Assembly: GCA_947650285.1 (NCBI GenBank)
Contig: CANTFL010000535.1
Location: forward strand, 150,227 to 214,226
Length of the DNA stretch: 64,000 nucleotides
Source: Hyaloperonospora brassicae
Lineage: Eukaryota; Oomycota; Peronosporomycetes; Peronosporales; Peronosporaceae
Reading direction: 5' to 3'
Position numbers and translations under genes: made by a program
In this document: positions 8,035 through 20,252 of the stretch, in pieces
Numbering within the stretch: position 1 is the first letter of the stretch
Layout: each line of letters starts with the position of its first letter
The notes under the pieces: model-generated
What the model saw: only the letters and a program-made list of their open reading frames with translations
The model's database searches: none
Told to the model about the DNA's origin: nothing

Positions 8035-10971
8035 CTAATAAAGAAAGACGATCGGGCTCGGACAAATTAGTCTTAGGACAAAGATGATAAAGGAGGCTCG
8101 AACTTGTTCTGTAGACGAAGAATATGCGATCCCGGGGTGATCCCAGTAGGCGTTACGAAACTGGTTACGCCAAGGATCCTCTTGGTCTGCCATGTACAAC
8201 GCCTCTACCAAGTCGGCGGAGTCGTCTGGATGACTTAACCCTAGATACAAAACCCGATCTTCATGGGAGCGCGGGTAGTGCAGGAAGAAGAGATCAGGAA
8301 AGATATCAAGACCGCACTGGCCAGCATTCATGCCGCTTAGTATCATCTTCAACAAGTTCTTCCAACGCGCTCCAAAGCAAGATCGGGTATGTTTCGTTGA
8401 CGCCAAAACGATTGCATAAACCGTTCGAATCCCCGTCTAGCCGGGGAGATCGGAAAGGCATGGGTGGATTCCCACAGATCTTGTCGATGAGTGGGCTCAA
8501 GCTCCAGATATAGAATACCCATGTCCCAAAACATCCAGTCGTGGAGAGCGATTTTGGGGTCACGTGGATCACGAAATTATCCCAAGGTGCTGTAGCATAA
8601 CAAAGCCTCGTCATGTTGCCGCGAGATTCGTCCAAATGCCTAAGTCCCAGTCGTCGGAGCTCGTTTATGAGTGTAGAGGGAACAGGAAATACTTAAGCTT
8701 GGACTATTGGTGGAACAGCAGGTCGATGGACATAGTCCACAAACAAAGCATCGCGATTCGTGAGACTGATCAAGGAGCGATCTCGGCAGCGATCTGGTGA
8801 GAAGGTGCCGGATGCTGCAAAATCCATAGATCACGTGGTCGCTGGAGTGGCAGAAGATCATGAAACTTGACCGGAGATAGAATTCTGTTATCCACCTTGC
8901 GCGCCGGAATGACGATACTGCAGTCGCTGTCGGACAAATGGCGGGCTGTAAGTGCAGTGAATCCAGCAGGTGAATTATCCAAACTTATCTCGCTGAGTCT
9001 TTCGTCCGACAATGACACATCAATATCTACAGAGTCATCATTATTCTTAATGTCATTCCCGAGAGCAGTCGTGGCCGGATTAGATGATTAAATGAGATGA
9101 CGAGGTTCCGGATTCGCTTGGTGTTGGCGAATGCGAAAGTTTATGGTCGAGCGTGGTGGTCACGGACGAAGGATATTCAGTCGGGGCAGCCTGGGAGGGG
9201 TTTGGACTTGCATATCGGATATCCAATCTCGTCTGACGACGAGCGGCCGATCTCGATTGAGACATCACGGATCATGTTAAATCGTCCAAGCTAGAGGTAG
9301 ACTCTGACGATTCCCCACTGCCCGTTATGGTCCGAGAATTATAGGAAGGAGACAAAGGAGTTGAAGACTCGGGTGTAAGCGCATAGGGGGTAAATCTTGG
9401 GACTATTATGGAAGGTGGGGAAAGGTGTAACGATAGTACGTGAGAGCCTTATCGGATGCCGGGAGAATCACCGGACTGAGACCTCGGCGGAATGCGCTGA
9501 CGCTTAGCTGGTGGGGCAGACGTCTCGGGCGAGATCTACGGACAGGAGTTCGCGGCCTTTGGGCAACTGAAGCAGGTGCTAACCAGCCGGAGTGGTACTC
9601 TTGGACGTCAGCAGAGTGGGTGTCGCAGGTGACTGGAACGTGAGTATGGCACTATTGATGGTGTGGAGAAGAGTCCGGTGTTCTGTTATATCCCGATCCC
9701 GATCTTGCTCTGCCACCTTTAACTGGTCGTATACCGTGAGGTTCCCCGCTATCTGACGACAGAGATTAGCAACTCTACTTGTGAATGAGTCAGCTGACCT
9801 TCCAATGGAGTCAAATAGTCCACCTGTTTTACGAGATTGCTGATCGAAGTCAAGCGGTTCAGCGATCTCCGCTTAAGACGTATCCAATTCTCTTTTTAAC
9901 TGTGAAAATTCCCGGCAGAGGAAAGAACTGTCGGAGGGAAGCTGGTCACGCTGCTGTCGGAGAAGATCGCGCTCGAATAGAGGCGAATGGATCTAAATCG
10001 ACAAGGTCTTAATCCGTTTTTCCAAATGCCTCGATCCTCATCGCTGACACGTAACATTTCGCGCAGCCGAAGAATCTGCGCCGATTGATCTCGATGCATT
10101 TAAAAAGCTCGTCTACAGTCGCTTAAAGAATGATTTGCGTTGACGTAGCGACCTTGCATTAAGCCATATCGACGCTAGACGAAAATGACGAATGGGGCGG
10201 CTGATCTATGCAGAGAATCGATCTCGTCCTCCAAGGAACTTCCCGCGCAACAGCCTCTCGGTACGACTGCTAAATCGCGTGAATGGTATCGGCTTGGCTG
10301 CAGAAATTGGTCTTGCGATTCTAGAAATAGAGAATCGTAGCCAACGTGAAACGAACATCGCTTGCAAAAACGCTTGGAAAGTGACCGGTGATGTACACGG
10401 TTGAATCGGATCCACCTCGATACGCACTAGTGGCCAGGGTGTCGGATCTAAACGCACCAAGGATCGCTGGCGATACCGAAAGCAAGTTCAGCTTAGGCGA
10501 GCGGTCTGACGATCCCATGATGATCGATAGCGATCCGGCCGGGTCGGGATGGTCTGGAGACCCGACTTGATCTGGGGCCGGGGCCGATATTCCCCCCATG
10601 GGCTGGCAATCCAGCCGGCGAGTCTTGGCCTGGAGACGCAGACCCTGTCAATCGTCGATCTGGTGATCCCATAGGAATGGGGGGCGATCCGGCCAAATCG
10701 AGATTGTTTGGGGACTTCGGATGGTCTAGCATAGATTCTACCGGTCGGCGATCCGGCAATTCCAACGGGATAGGTGAAATTTCGGCCGAATCGAGATGAC
10801 CTGGGGACCCCGGCCGATCCGGCAAAATAGGAATATGCTATCCTTGATCGGACGATCTGGGTGACAGTTCGCGGTCCGGAGACAGATGCACGTTGGAACC
10901 TTCTGATAGAGATCGGTGAGGTGGGGAACGCGTAGGAAATGCCATGCGACGGACTTCAGTGCTTCGGACAA
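8035..10971 (-). pseudogene. Long unrecognised ORF remnant (gag-like candidate)
   Basis: A minus-strand coding remnant spread over all three frames. From its start (10971): a region rich in Pro, Ser and Asp with repeats (10490-10825), a mid part with coiled-coil character (ILRLREMLRVSDEDRG near 10070; QLKRELDTS and TVYDQLKVAEQDRDRD in shifted frames, 9700-9920), then a C-terminal domain: LLPLQRPRDLWILQHP (about 8850), MGILYLELEPTHRQDLWE (about 8500), ARRGFERFMQSFWRQRNIP (about 8400) and GLDIFPDLFFLHYPRSHED (about 8290). Stops and shifts separate these blocks. I do not recognise the family. The order disordered-coiled coil-globular domain, and its place among LTR elements, suggest a Gag or ORF1 of another retroelement, but a captured host gene is not excluded. 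Confidence 0.5.
10490..10825 (-). repeat. Proline-rich peptide repeats, three diverged copies
   Basis: On the minus strand the frame from 10825 reads DRPGSPGHLDSAEISPIPLE, and 31 codons later DHPKSPNNLDLAGSPPIPMG. A third, more diverged copy in another frame starts at about 10572 (DQVGSPDHPDPAGSLSI). Each copy ends in an SPDRR-like tail. This is a coding minisatellite within the unrecognised ORF remnant, probably a disordered N-terminal region. Confidence 0.65.
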
Positions 10972-12059
10972 AGTTAATACGTCACTAAACTGAGATCAAT
11001 TGATGTACAAAGGACCATAGTACAGAGAGCGGTTGTGGCAAAGTCACTAATCAAATTTTTGGGACGTGGATCGGTGACCACCCAGTTGGGGAGTCACTCA
11101 CGGGTGGAAATGATGCCAAGGGAACTAGCGACCTAATAAGGAGATGGAAAGCGATCTCAACGGGGATTGGCGATCCGATCCAACTGTCGCCAGACTGATG
11201 GATATGGATTGACCGGGGGCAGAGCGATCTGGGACAAAGCGACAAATAGAACGATAATTCAATGGAGCGATCTGGGATGAGGAAGTGGGACGAAGTCATA
11301 CAACTTGCCTAAATGTTGGTCAAGGAGAAAAATACGTACGGGCTAGCAGGTATAGACTGGATCGCAGACTGGTATGTCAATGGATTTTGATCAACGGACA
11401 TTGGAACGTGTGATTAACTCGTTACAGCAACGGTTTAAATATAGTGGTCACGTCATTCTGATAAGATACATCTGGGACCAGGTGGTGCGATGCGATATGA
11501 CTCTAAGACAAAGTTGTAATATCCTGCATTTCGGTTATACTCTTTACCGACCTCACAATGGGAGTACTTTTTTTGGTTAAATATAGACCGATCTGGAAAC
11601 GTGGACACCCGTGGAGGTCCAGGGAGCTATGTGGAGAGTCTTGTGGACCCGATTAGCCCTAAAGGATGATACTGCAGAACGTACAATAAACAGAAGAACA
11701 CCGACTGCTAAATCATACCGGGTCGATATCAAAAATCATAAATTTGGGCACCAGATCGGTCATGTTCCCTATTGATTATGGATATATCGCTGATGAGACT
11801 TTGGGATCATGATGCCATATTTGTTAAAGGTCCATGAGTGATATCGCAAAAGTCCGACCGAAAGAGCCAGTGAAATTCGGTTGAACTGACGTCGTAAACT
11901 GGATATAGACGCATTTGGCACTTGAGTAAAATTTTGGACCTTTCGGTACCAAAAATAAGTATTTGGTACCGTATTTGGATTTGGTCTCTTTTGGGCATTT
12001 ATGCACGATATAGGGAATATTGACGCTATCTTTGGCGTACAGGTCATGAAATTCCGACT
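10972..12059. other. Stretch without recognisable gene
   Basis: Six-frame reading shows only short open stretches. The longest plus-strand one (11374-11580, 68 codons) has no motif I know and no neighbour that would support it. Some of the right part may be the upstream portion of the F LTR, but I could not align it to the other LTRs. Confidence 0.5.
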
Positions 12060-12437
12060 CGTGTTCAAGGGGCGGTTAAGCTTGAGGGTGATATCGATAT
12101 GGAGAGTGACCTACAGCTTAGGATAGGCTTAAAGATAGGTAGGCTAGTAATTTGGTTGGTTGATACAACAGGCTTGAACTCTACTTTTTCTGCTCACGAC
12201 GCGTGCTTCCTCCATCTCTTTCGGGCAATCTTTCTTTGGCCCTTCCGACGGTTTGAGGCACGCGTGCTACAAGGACATTGAAGACCGATCTTTGATTGTT
12301 GGCCAAGATCGAGAAGAGCGATATCGGGAAGTTTGGACTTAATCGATCAAGGACTCACACTCAACTCAATTGCTAGGGTAGCAGCGACAAGGAAAAATAT
12401 TTTGGTTACAAGATCGCGAGACGGCTTAAGTCGTCAG
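12060..12437 (+). repeat. Gypsy F LTR, downstream part
   Basis: Recognised by family blocks in order: TTTGGTTGGTTGA (about 12152), as in the C LTR (31557), and the terminal AAGATCGCGAGACGGCTT (12409-12427). A primer-site-like GTCAGAAGATCTGG follows. The left limit is unknown. Confidence 0.5.
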
Positions 12438-12940
12438 AAGATCTGGACAAGGAGTTCAAAACAAGATCGAGTAAGATCGAAGCGATCTGCGAGACAGATC
12501 GGCACGTTTCATTTTGGCGAAACAAGAATCCGATCTGCCCACATTGCGCACTTCCATCAAGATCGGCCGATTTCAAGACCAGATCGGCCAGATCCCAAGG
12601 CAAGATCGACGCAAGATTACGATTTGCTGAGTGAAGATTGCCGCACAGTAAAGGTCCCGATCCCGAAGACAAATCGAGATTGGTGTGATCCAAGATCAAG
12701 ATCGCGACATCTTTAAATAGTGACTGCCGCGACTAAAGATCAAGCTCGCAGAACCTCTGTTCGTGGTGTAAAAATTCTCGCACCCGAAGCAAACTCTCAA
12801 CCTGAACCTCTCAGCGAGATCGACATCTCTCAAGGCCATTATGAAGAGCTAAGCCAGCCCAACCGACGGGGACACAAGGTGAGCACAAGGCCATACAACA
12901 AGGCACAGATCGTAGTACTCCCTCCATGAGTCTGTAAGTC
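12438..12940 (+). other. Gypsy F 5' leader, cut off before gag
   Basis: Leader rich in AAGATCGA/GATCGG words. It contains CCGACGGGGACACAAGGTGAG split around 12865-12885 and a TAGTACTCCCTCCATGAG block, both shared with leaders of A-E. Past 12940 the plus strand loses this homology and the minus strand reads as gag of gypsy E, so F is truncated right after its leader. Confidence 0.55.
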
Positions 12941-15009
12941 TGGGCAAGTGGAAGATCGACCGTCACTCAGGCAATTTTGTGAAATCGACGTCACCACACT
13001 TCTTCCATTTCCGATCGACTGGACGCAAGATCCGATCCGCTGCTCTCGCTCTCTTCCACTCAAACAGCTCGAACAGCATGGGCCGGTTTCGACGTTGCTG
13101 GATCCGCATTATTGTGCGCTCGTGGTCGAAACTAATTGGGTTACATCGGCCGCTTCTTAATTTGATTCGGCGTTTGTTCGTAGGACTTCAACGTTTCTCA
13201 TACATCGTCTGTGTTCATCAATCGAAGAAAATATATTTGTTTTGCATGATCCTGATTGTTCAGTTTTCTGATAAGGTGATCTTCGTGTTCACGTCGTACC
13301 TTTGGCGGCCTCTCTGTGATCTTGATCTTCGCCCGAATCGCTGTCACATTTAGACTATACAGGTACTCAAGTGGGGTCTCATCCGCTCGTTTTCGTGCAA
13401 TGTCGTAATTTTAATTTGTCAACTTATAAAATCCTCCATATTTAATCATGAATCGTTCTAGCCGGGGGTTTCAATACACGGTAAATTGATCAATATAGCT
13501 GGCCGGACCATTATCGAGCTGATCCCGTTAGCAGTTCACTGTATATCAAACACTTCTCTGGATCTAATGTTTGACCCCGCTAATACGCCGACTTGACTCT
13601 TCCGATACAGCTCCTAGCTCGATCTTCGTCTCTATCCCGCCCATTAATTTTTTTAAGATCGTTGACCGTTGATAAGCGTAGCCTGTGTGTGGTGATCTCA
13701 CTACGCGGAATATCTTAGCGATTGCCACCGACGGTCGTCAAAAATCTTCGTCGTCTAAATAGGAAGGGTAATCGTTGTGGTATCGACCATGATTCGGATC
13801 ATTCACCATCCCCTTCTCCACGACGGGGAAATCGACTCTTTGGTATACATCGTACGCCATCGACCGTCCAGCAGCCTGATGAGCCTTCACCCTCCAAACT
13901 TTTTCATACTTCCTCATGGTTGCTTCAAAGTGTGATTGCAGCTGGCCAGGGTGTAACTTGGGTGGATCCGCTGATCTCACCTCTGCTGGGGTATTTTTGT
14001 CACGAATCATTTCAGCTCCTGACGGTCTAGTGACATGCATTGTATGCCCAATGACTCGCCTGATATCGGATCCGATGTGATCGAAGCATACTGCGATGGA
14101 CCTAATGTGGTCGCTCTTTGGTGTGCCTGGAGTCGGTGTGATCGCCCGACCCGATGAAACCTATTCCATCGGATCCTCATCGACGAGGCTTGATCACCCT
14201 AGTCGCTGTATCATAGTTGCTAGCCAACTAAGACAGCTTTGCGCACAGGAATATGTCCGCAGCAGTCATTTCGGCGAGTCCTCTGTCCACTATAGCGTTC
14301 GCGTCAAATTATCCAGCCGCAAATCCCGCGTCTTGTAGCAACTACATAGGCCCGCGAATCGCTTCCAGCATGTTCGGATGTGAGACATGCGTGGATCTCG
14401 GTGCTCGTAACAAGCCGATCAGCTGTGATTCAATGACCTTCAGAACTGGATCGCGAAACAGCAGCTTCTTTTACTCCTTCCAGTGATATTGTTCTTCTAG
14501 CCGCTTTACATGCCAGTCTTTTAGCCAGCTTCCCATTTGTCTTTGTCGTTCACCAGCTTGATCGGGTTGATCGGTCGATCAAATGTCGTCATAACGTGAT
14601 CGCGTGGATCCTATCTGATATTGTTCTTTCTTCCTTCGTTCTGTCTTCACAGTCTTTGTCTTCGACGTTTTTTTGGGAGGGCTTGTGTAGTTTTCGTTCA
14701 GTTTTTGCTGAAGTTTTAAGACCCCGCGGATCATACTTTACTCCATAATCCGCGGTGGTCCCCGAAGGGACCTCAGGAGGGGGGCTAGGTTTATCTGTCA
14801 GATCAACAAGTCGATATTTCTCTATAAATCTTCTCTCATCAGGGCCCTCCCTGAAGCCTTGATAATCCAGGGATTCTTTCACTTCTTGCGTATGCGGCGA
14901 TCCCTCAGCCTCTGACGCTTCCATCACGGGATAATTTTTATCTTGACATCTTCACTCAGGGATCACGATGAAATCCCGAGTGACCAGAATACCCGGGCAC
15001 GCCCACCAT
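12941..15009 (-). pseudogene. Gypsy E gag
   Basis: Minus-strand gag. ATG at 15009 opens MVGVPGYSGHSGF, matching the gag start of A, but a stop follows after HRDP. The reading continues with a charged segment (EVPSGTTADYGVKYDP, about 14740-14790; compare EVPSGAIADCAEKHD in C), a QLQSHFEATMRKYEKVWR block (13738-14040 ORF; compare the AAMKKYELEQ segment of C), and at 13330-13410 a segment aligning with the C capsid part ETPLKYLYHLIVAAIRAKI. Many stops and shifts. The zinc-knuckle region is missing, because the copy ends at about 12940 against the leader of F. Confidence 0.65.
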
Positions 15010-15360
15010 GGTGCAGGAGCGGGGGTCACATAATTGCATATGTGATCCCGCCTCTCCACTGGTGCCTAGACAACCGACTATCGGAGGGGATACTCCGTTT
15101 TCGTGCTTGATTTTTTCCTCACCTTGTGTACCCGTCGGTAGGGCGGGTTGCACTTTTCCCGGTGGACTCGTGTCGATGCCAGCTTGACCGCGGTTGGGGA
15201 TAAGGTGATCGAGTTGGAATTTTACTTGATCACTGGTTACTTAAGCACCCGATATGAGATACCCGGTCTCGTTCAGATTGCCCTTTCCAAATGTCGATCT
15301 TCATCTGCTTGACCTTCTATTTAATTGAGCTGTCTCGCGATCTTGATCCCCCTTGCGTTC
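15010..15360 (-). other. Gypsy E 5' leader
   Basis: Minus-strand leader with the family blocks: TACACAAGGTGAGG at about 15120-15133 and a TATCCCCTCCGATAGTCGG block at about 15070-15090. The LTR-side block ATCAAGATCGCGAGACAGCT is at about 15328-15347. Confidence 0.55.
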
Positions 15361-15850
15361 TTCTACGTCCTATTGCAGTTGGCTTTATGTAAGTGAGAGT
15401 CCTTGTATGAACCTGGCCAAACCATCCAGGTGCTATACTTGGGTAGACAAAGCGTGGTTCTTGATCGTCGGGAGGCCAAAGATATTGCTTGAAAGAAGCG
15501 ACGCGTATCTTTATAAGTACATTGAACTCTGTTTGATGATAGTCAACCATTCCGATAAACCTACGATATAGCCTATGTACACAGGAGGTACTTGCCACGC
15601 GTCGCTTGTTAAGCCTATCTATATTGAAAGTACTTGCCACGTGTCGCAAGTCAAGTACCCCGGTCGTTAGCACACCGCTGGTCCCTTGATTTATCTACTA
15701 CCCCTGACTTGTGTCTTGATCCTGTATCCCACTCTTAATCCGGATCCACCTGGGCTAGGATCCCGTACCCGGGTCTTTCGATCGTGGTCCCTGATCCTCT
15801 CTCTATCCGGATCCTGGTTCCACTCCCAACTGTGTCACCTCTCAATGAGG
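15361..15850 (-). repeat. Gypsy E LTR, approximate
   Basis: Minus-orientation LTR. GGTTGACTATCATCAAACAG (about 15530-15550, minus strand) aligns with GGTTGACATTAAACAG of the C LTR. It contains a direct repeat, GTACTTGCCACGCGTCGC at about 15588 and GTACTTGCCACGTGTCGC at about 15631. The outer end is not determined. Confidence 0.45.
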
Positions 15851-15984
15851 AATAATTCTCAGACCAGATTTTGTAAGGGGTTAGGTCTAGCAGTTGTGAT
15901 CCACCCATCCAATTCGTATTTGATCGGAGTCTGTTTATAATCCTGCTTCAGTTTTTCTTCATTCTCTGGTTCGCTTCTCCACAT

Positions 15985-18023
15985 TGCCTTCGTCTCAGGT
16001 GGACGCTGCATCCTTATTGGATCGCGATACTTTTGCTGCGATGATTGCGGTATTCTACGATCAATTATATCTTCAAGACGCGATTGTTGCAGACTAACAC
16101 TTGTTAAAGGAAGCAGGTCGGGACCAGAAACTGCAGATCAACAGACGCCAAACGGACTTGCGATCGTACGTCGAGATCACCCCGCGCTTGGCGGCCTATG
16201 TCCAAAAGCATTCATTTGATATCTTGACTGATCATCAGAACTTTATTGAGAGGTCACGCGGGTTCCAGACGGAGCTGACACGACGCTTGGGTCAAGATCA
16301 CGTGATCCGAGCTCTTAAAAAGGCTATTAAAAGCCGAAAAATTAAAACAAACAGAGGACTGGCGCATTCATGAATTGTTCATCGTCTAGCAGCAATTGGA
16401 AGTGTTAAGTTTGCGCCTGGATGCTGCAGAACAGATTTCGAGTGGCGATTTTCAAGCTGCTACAGCCAAGACATCCAAGTACAAGAAGCTCTTATAACAC
16501 AATAAATAGAAAAAAATTAACACGGTCAGAAAACGTGATAGATATGTCAAAGACATATCATCACTACCTACGCTTTAAGAACGCGTAGAAGCGGAGCTGC
16601 GGTGGATACGATCGGCCCTCGCGAATCTGGACGCCCAGTTGGATCGACGATGCAATCAATAATTGGACTGGGAACCGAAGTGTATCTTGGCTGTTCGCGA
16701 TCTCAATCGCGACGTGATCCGTACTCATCAGGCTCAATTGGCTTCTAAATCGCTCGTCCTTCCTTATAATCGGTCCACGGTTTCCGCTACCACACCCACC
16801 GGCAAGCAATCCAGGTCGACGGATCCCAATTTTCCGATCAATCGTCCTCGCGCCGCGCAGATGACGCGATATGGAACGAAATTAGTAAATACTCTTTTGC
16901 TTGAAGTAAGCTGGTGCGTCTCCGCGATCCACTGGACCAATGCGATCTTCTAAATATCCCGTATATAATGGAACACTTCGCGTCTCTGCGCAATTATCCA
17001 GATCAAGCTGCTCTTACACGTCCAAGACCACGTCAGGATCTTCACGGGATTTATTAACTCAAGGCACTGAGAATAGGGTACGATTTGCCTTCTAAACCGT
17101 AAGTAAGCTGGCCCAGAAGCTTCCGGACAGCAATCCGCTGCTCTCCAATACAGATCCGTTCGATTCTGCAGAAGTGGATACGCTAGGAGCCTTGTCTTAA
17201 TCGCGCTCCTCGTTGCAGCGTCGTGGTTCGTCGAACAGTGCTACGCCTTCTTGTATATCGACATCTGCCCTAATTCCAGTGGATATCGCTAGTCTTATTT
17301 CTGGATCGTCCCACCTTGAGTGGATCAAAACCGTCTGCAAATCTCCCAGTCTCGAAGCTGGACCTCTTTCGAGAATCATCAAGCAACTCTAACGGATCGT
17401 TAAACATGACCAGCGACGCGCGGGATGCCAACTATGACCTGCTTTCACCATCTGAGTACGATCATTTGGCCCCAACCCTTGTATTCCGCGCTGAATGCCT
17501 TTTCAGATACCGCAATCGGGTACCCTGGTACCACCACCACGTACATTGGTGGTCGGCCCGTCGTATCAGCTTGACCTGCGTGGCGGAGATGGATGTGCAT
17601 GCCCTGTTTAAGCATCTGACACGGCCAAAGGACACAAAGTTTTAGCCCTAACAGGCCATCGATCCAACGCTGCGCCTCTTGAATACGAGTGAAATACACG
17701 GGTGGATATTTCGGCCCAGATGTTGGCACTATACCTGATAAGGCCTGGAACCACTATCCCAGAACAGTACAACCGGTCTCTTTTCGCGCGACTAGTTGTT
17801 TCGTAAAGTTGTCGTCCTTGTATTGCGAATTATAGAGCGCCGGCACCACCGGGCTCTGTGCAAATCGATTCACGCCGTGTATGTGCCATCTTCGCAGCGA
17901 GATACCAATTTACTAGCTAGCGCAGCTATACAATTAGCGCAAACAACGGCGATCGCGATCCGGACCTCGGTAGAAAAAGGTGTTGCAGTTTTTCCTTCAC
18001 GGAGGGATCGACGGCCACTCTGA
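15985..18023 (+). pseudogene. Unrecognised plus-strand ORF remnant with coiled coil
   Basis: Coherent coding blocks in shifting frames: SLLDRDTFAAMIAVFYDQLY (about 16005-16065), a TAA, then KEAGRDQKLQINRRQTDLRS in the same frame (16104 on), RLDAAEQISSGDFQAATAK (about 16410-16470), VEAELRWIRSALANLDAQLD (about 16590-16650), LISGSSHLEWIKTV (about 17295-17335) and IQLAQTTAIAIRTSVEKGVA (about 17930-17990). The first half is helical and heptad-like. I do not recognise the family. By layout it could be a relative of the remnant at 8035-10971, but I could not align the two. A Gag-like protein of another retroelement is the best guess, with low certainty. Confidence 0.4.
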
Positions 18024-18299
18024 CCTGAACATGCTTCTGAATCCTGTCTTCATGCACCGCCCCCCCCGTCACCGGTCGAGATGCTTCCATGGAATCCCGG
18101 TCTTGGCGCTTCACAGAAGAACATTCCTGGCCTGATCTCAGCGTTGACGAATTTTAATTTAGCTGAACCCTGGCGGAACTATTTTCTATACCGCATGTGG
18201 AATCACCCATGGTCGTCGATCGCCCGCCTGTCAGATAAGATTTATTGAAGTAGGCCATGATCATTCAGTCAGTCTCTTCATTTAAACATTTTTTGCATC

Positions 18300-18461
18300 T
18301 CCATCGTTTTATTCTTCTTCGATCGTCACATAAATTCACCTCATTTGCCTTTCATTTACAACCACTGCGATCGGGCTTCAATGCCCTAGATCGCAATACG
18401 TCACATCTCTCCCACTTCTCCCTCTGCACCCATCTTGCAGGCCAATTCCGATCCGACACAT
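18300..18461 (-). other. Gypsy B 3' tail after the chromodomain
   Basis: About 160 bp matching C 40082-40240 (for example GGTGAATTTATGTGACGATC on the minus strand). Beyond it B and C diverge. No LTR is seen on the B side. Confidence 0.6.
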
Positions 18462-18763
18462 TAGTTATTTGTCCTTCTTTTTTCGTGTGATTGCATTACC
18501 TCGAAACAATTCTTGCTGACCAGGTCGCGAACAAACTCTTGCAGCAAGGCTCCACAGGTCAAGTCTTCTTCGTTTATTCATGTCCGATCACCAGACCCTT
18601 TCCACTGAACCAGATACTGGCGTTGGATCCTTCCTAACAGAATCTTTGTGCCGTATCGTACATCCATTATCTTCTTGACCTTTAAATTTATCTTCATCAA
18701 ATGTGCGCTTTCAGCTGTCTTCCGGCAGAATGGCTTCGTCAAATCGAGGCGATCCTCATCCTT
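18462..18763 (-). pseudogene. Gypsy B chromodomain
   Basis: The minus strand reads KVKKIMDVRYGTKILLG, then RQYLVQWKGSGDRT and a TAG. The chromodomain core F/Y-L-V-x-W-K-G is visible, with KGS where C reads KES. The stop after GDRT, in the position where a Trp codon would fit, is shared with C. Coding sense (CGALLQEFVRD on the minus strand) continues past it to about 18462. Confidence 0.7.
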
Positions 18764-20252
18764 TAACATTCAACTGGTTTCTCGGCCGATCTGGGCAGTT
18801 CTTTACTCGCTTAAGCTTAGATATATGTACCAGTGGGAACAACCGATACGGAGTAACTGAGACTTCCAACCGCACCGCGTGTTTTTCGCAACGTTCCCTT
18901 ACCCGGAATGGTCCGTGCCATCTTTCGGGCGTATCAGTCTTTCACCTGATCCAAATAGAGCTATACTTGCGATTTAACCTCGATCTCATGTGATCCTTCT
19001 TCAGTATGGTGTCGATTGGCCCGAATCCTCGATCGCGATCCGTAGCCGATCGTCAACGACTCCTCTTGCTCGCTGATAATGATCTGTATATGGTATCGCC
19101 ATCTCCGGGGTTCTCGATCCCGTCGTTTGGTGCTACCCAACGGCAAAGTTACTGCTCACGTCGATCGTGGATCCCAACCGTGGATCAGGTAGAATGTCGT
19201 ATCTCCTCGCACAAGATCCTGTGCCGTATTGATGGCAAAGGTCAAAATCTCGGCGTATTCGTCCCAATCCTTCTGACTTCTGTCCGTGATGTACATTTTC
19301 AAAGCTCTCACCAGTGTTTGCACCATTCGTTCTGCTGCCTCGTTCTCTTGAGGTCGGTACGCCATGGTTACCTGTTGTTTCTGCCCCGCAATCCGATTGA
19401 ACGCTCGGAAGAAATCGGATATGAGCTTCTGGACCTCGATCGTAACGGATCGCTTCACTGGCCCCAAATCTTCGAAACACGCACTCTTTGTAACCTTCAG
19501 CGATCGTTTGTGCTGTTCTGGAGAAACTAGTCTTGGCGATCACATACCCTGAGAACAGATCCACACAACACCAACTCGGTGTTTCCTATATAAGATCGCT
19601 GTAGTGGCGGTATGTGGTCCATCGCGAATAGTCGAAACGGGTAAGTGGCTTAAAAATTCATAGGAGATTTGCAGCGAAGATCAGGTTTTCGTTTCTTGTC
19701 GTGCAATGAGCGCATTCTCCCACATAACGCTGTATACTCCGATAGAGTCCTCTCTAGCGAACGTTAGGCCGGATTCGTTGGTACGTTTGGCCTATCCCTT
19801 GGGAGCAGCCCTCCAAACTGGTGTGGTAGTGATGTAGTAAATCTTGGTGCAGTAGTTCGGGCATCATAAACTGAACCAAATCCACGAGACTATCTGGATC
19901 GTCCATCGATCGAGGGCAGAAGAACAATAGTCCGCTCTCGCCTACTCAATATTCAGACGCGATCTGCGCACATAGTTTCGCTTCTTTGACACTCAGTTTC
20001 GTTATGTCCCCAATCAGGAATTCCTTCAGGTTGACGATCTATTTCTCCCCTTCCTGCGCCTGTTTCATTCGCTTGATTCTAACCTGCCGAACGAACTCTT
20101 CTTGCAGTACTTCAAGTGATCGCCGTCTCCTTACGGCTGACCTATTGACGGCAGCTATTTTCACGACCATATCGGCACATTTATGTGTCAACAACTCGTC
20201 CAACTGGTTCAACGAACATAAATCCTGACGATCTTGGTCGGATGAAGCGATC
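18764..20252 (-). pseudogene. Gypsy B integrase
   Basis: Minus strand. N-terminal zinc region near 19830-19860 (HHYHTSLEG), then MDHIPPLQ (about 19605-19630), DLFSGYVIAKTSFSRTAQT (about 19500-19560), AIRYDRG (about 19430) and, after a frame change, VTMAYRPQENEAAERMVQTL (about 19310-19375) with the catalytic Glu. The core residues Asp, Asp and Glu can be placed but lie in different frames. Downstream come a PLGSTKRRDREPRRWRYHIQ block and a basic C-domain. It is the counterpart of C 38291-39530 and shares its frame breaks. Confidence 0.75.

Noticed and set aside
11374..11580. Small plus-strand gene of 68 codons
   Set aside because: No motif, no homology to neighbours and no supporting signals. 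Open stretches of this size are expected by chance.
12979..13353. Plus-strand ORF of 124 codons
   Set aside because: The minus strand here aligns with gypsy capsid sequence, so the plus ORF is an antisense shadow.
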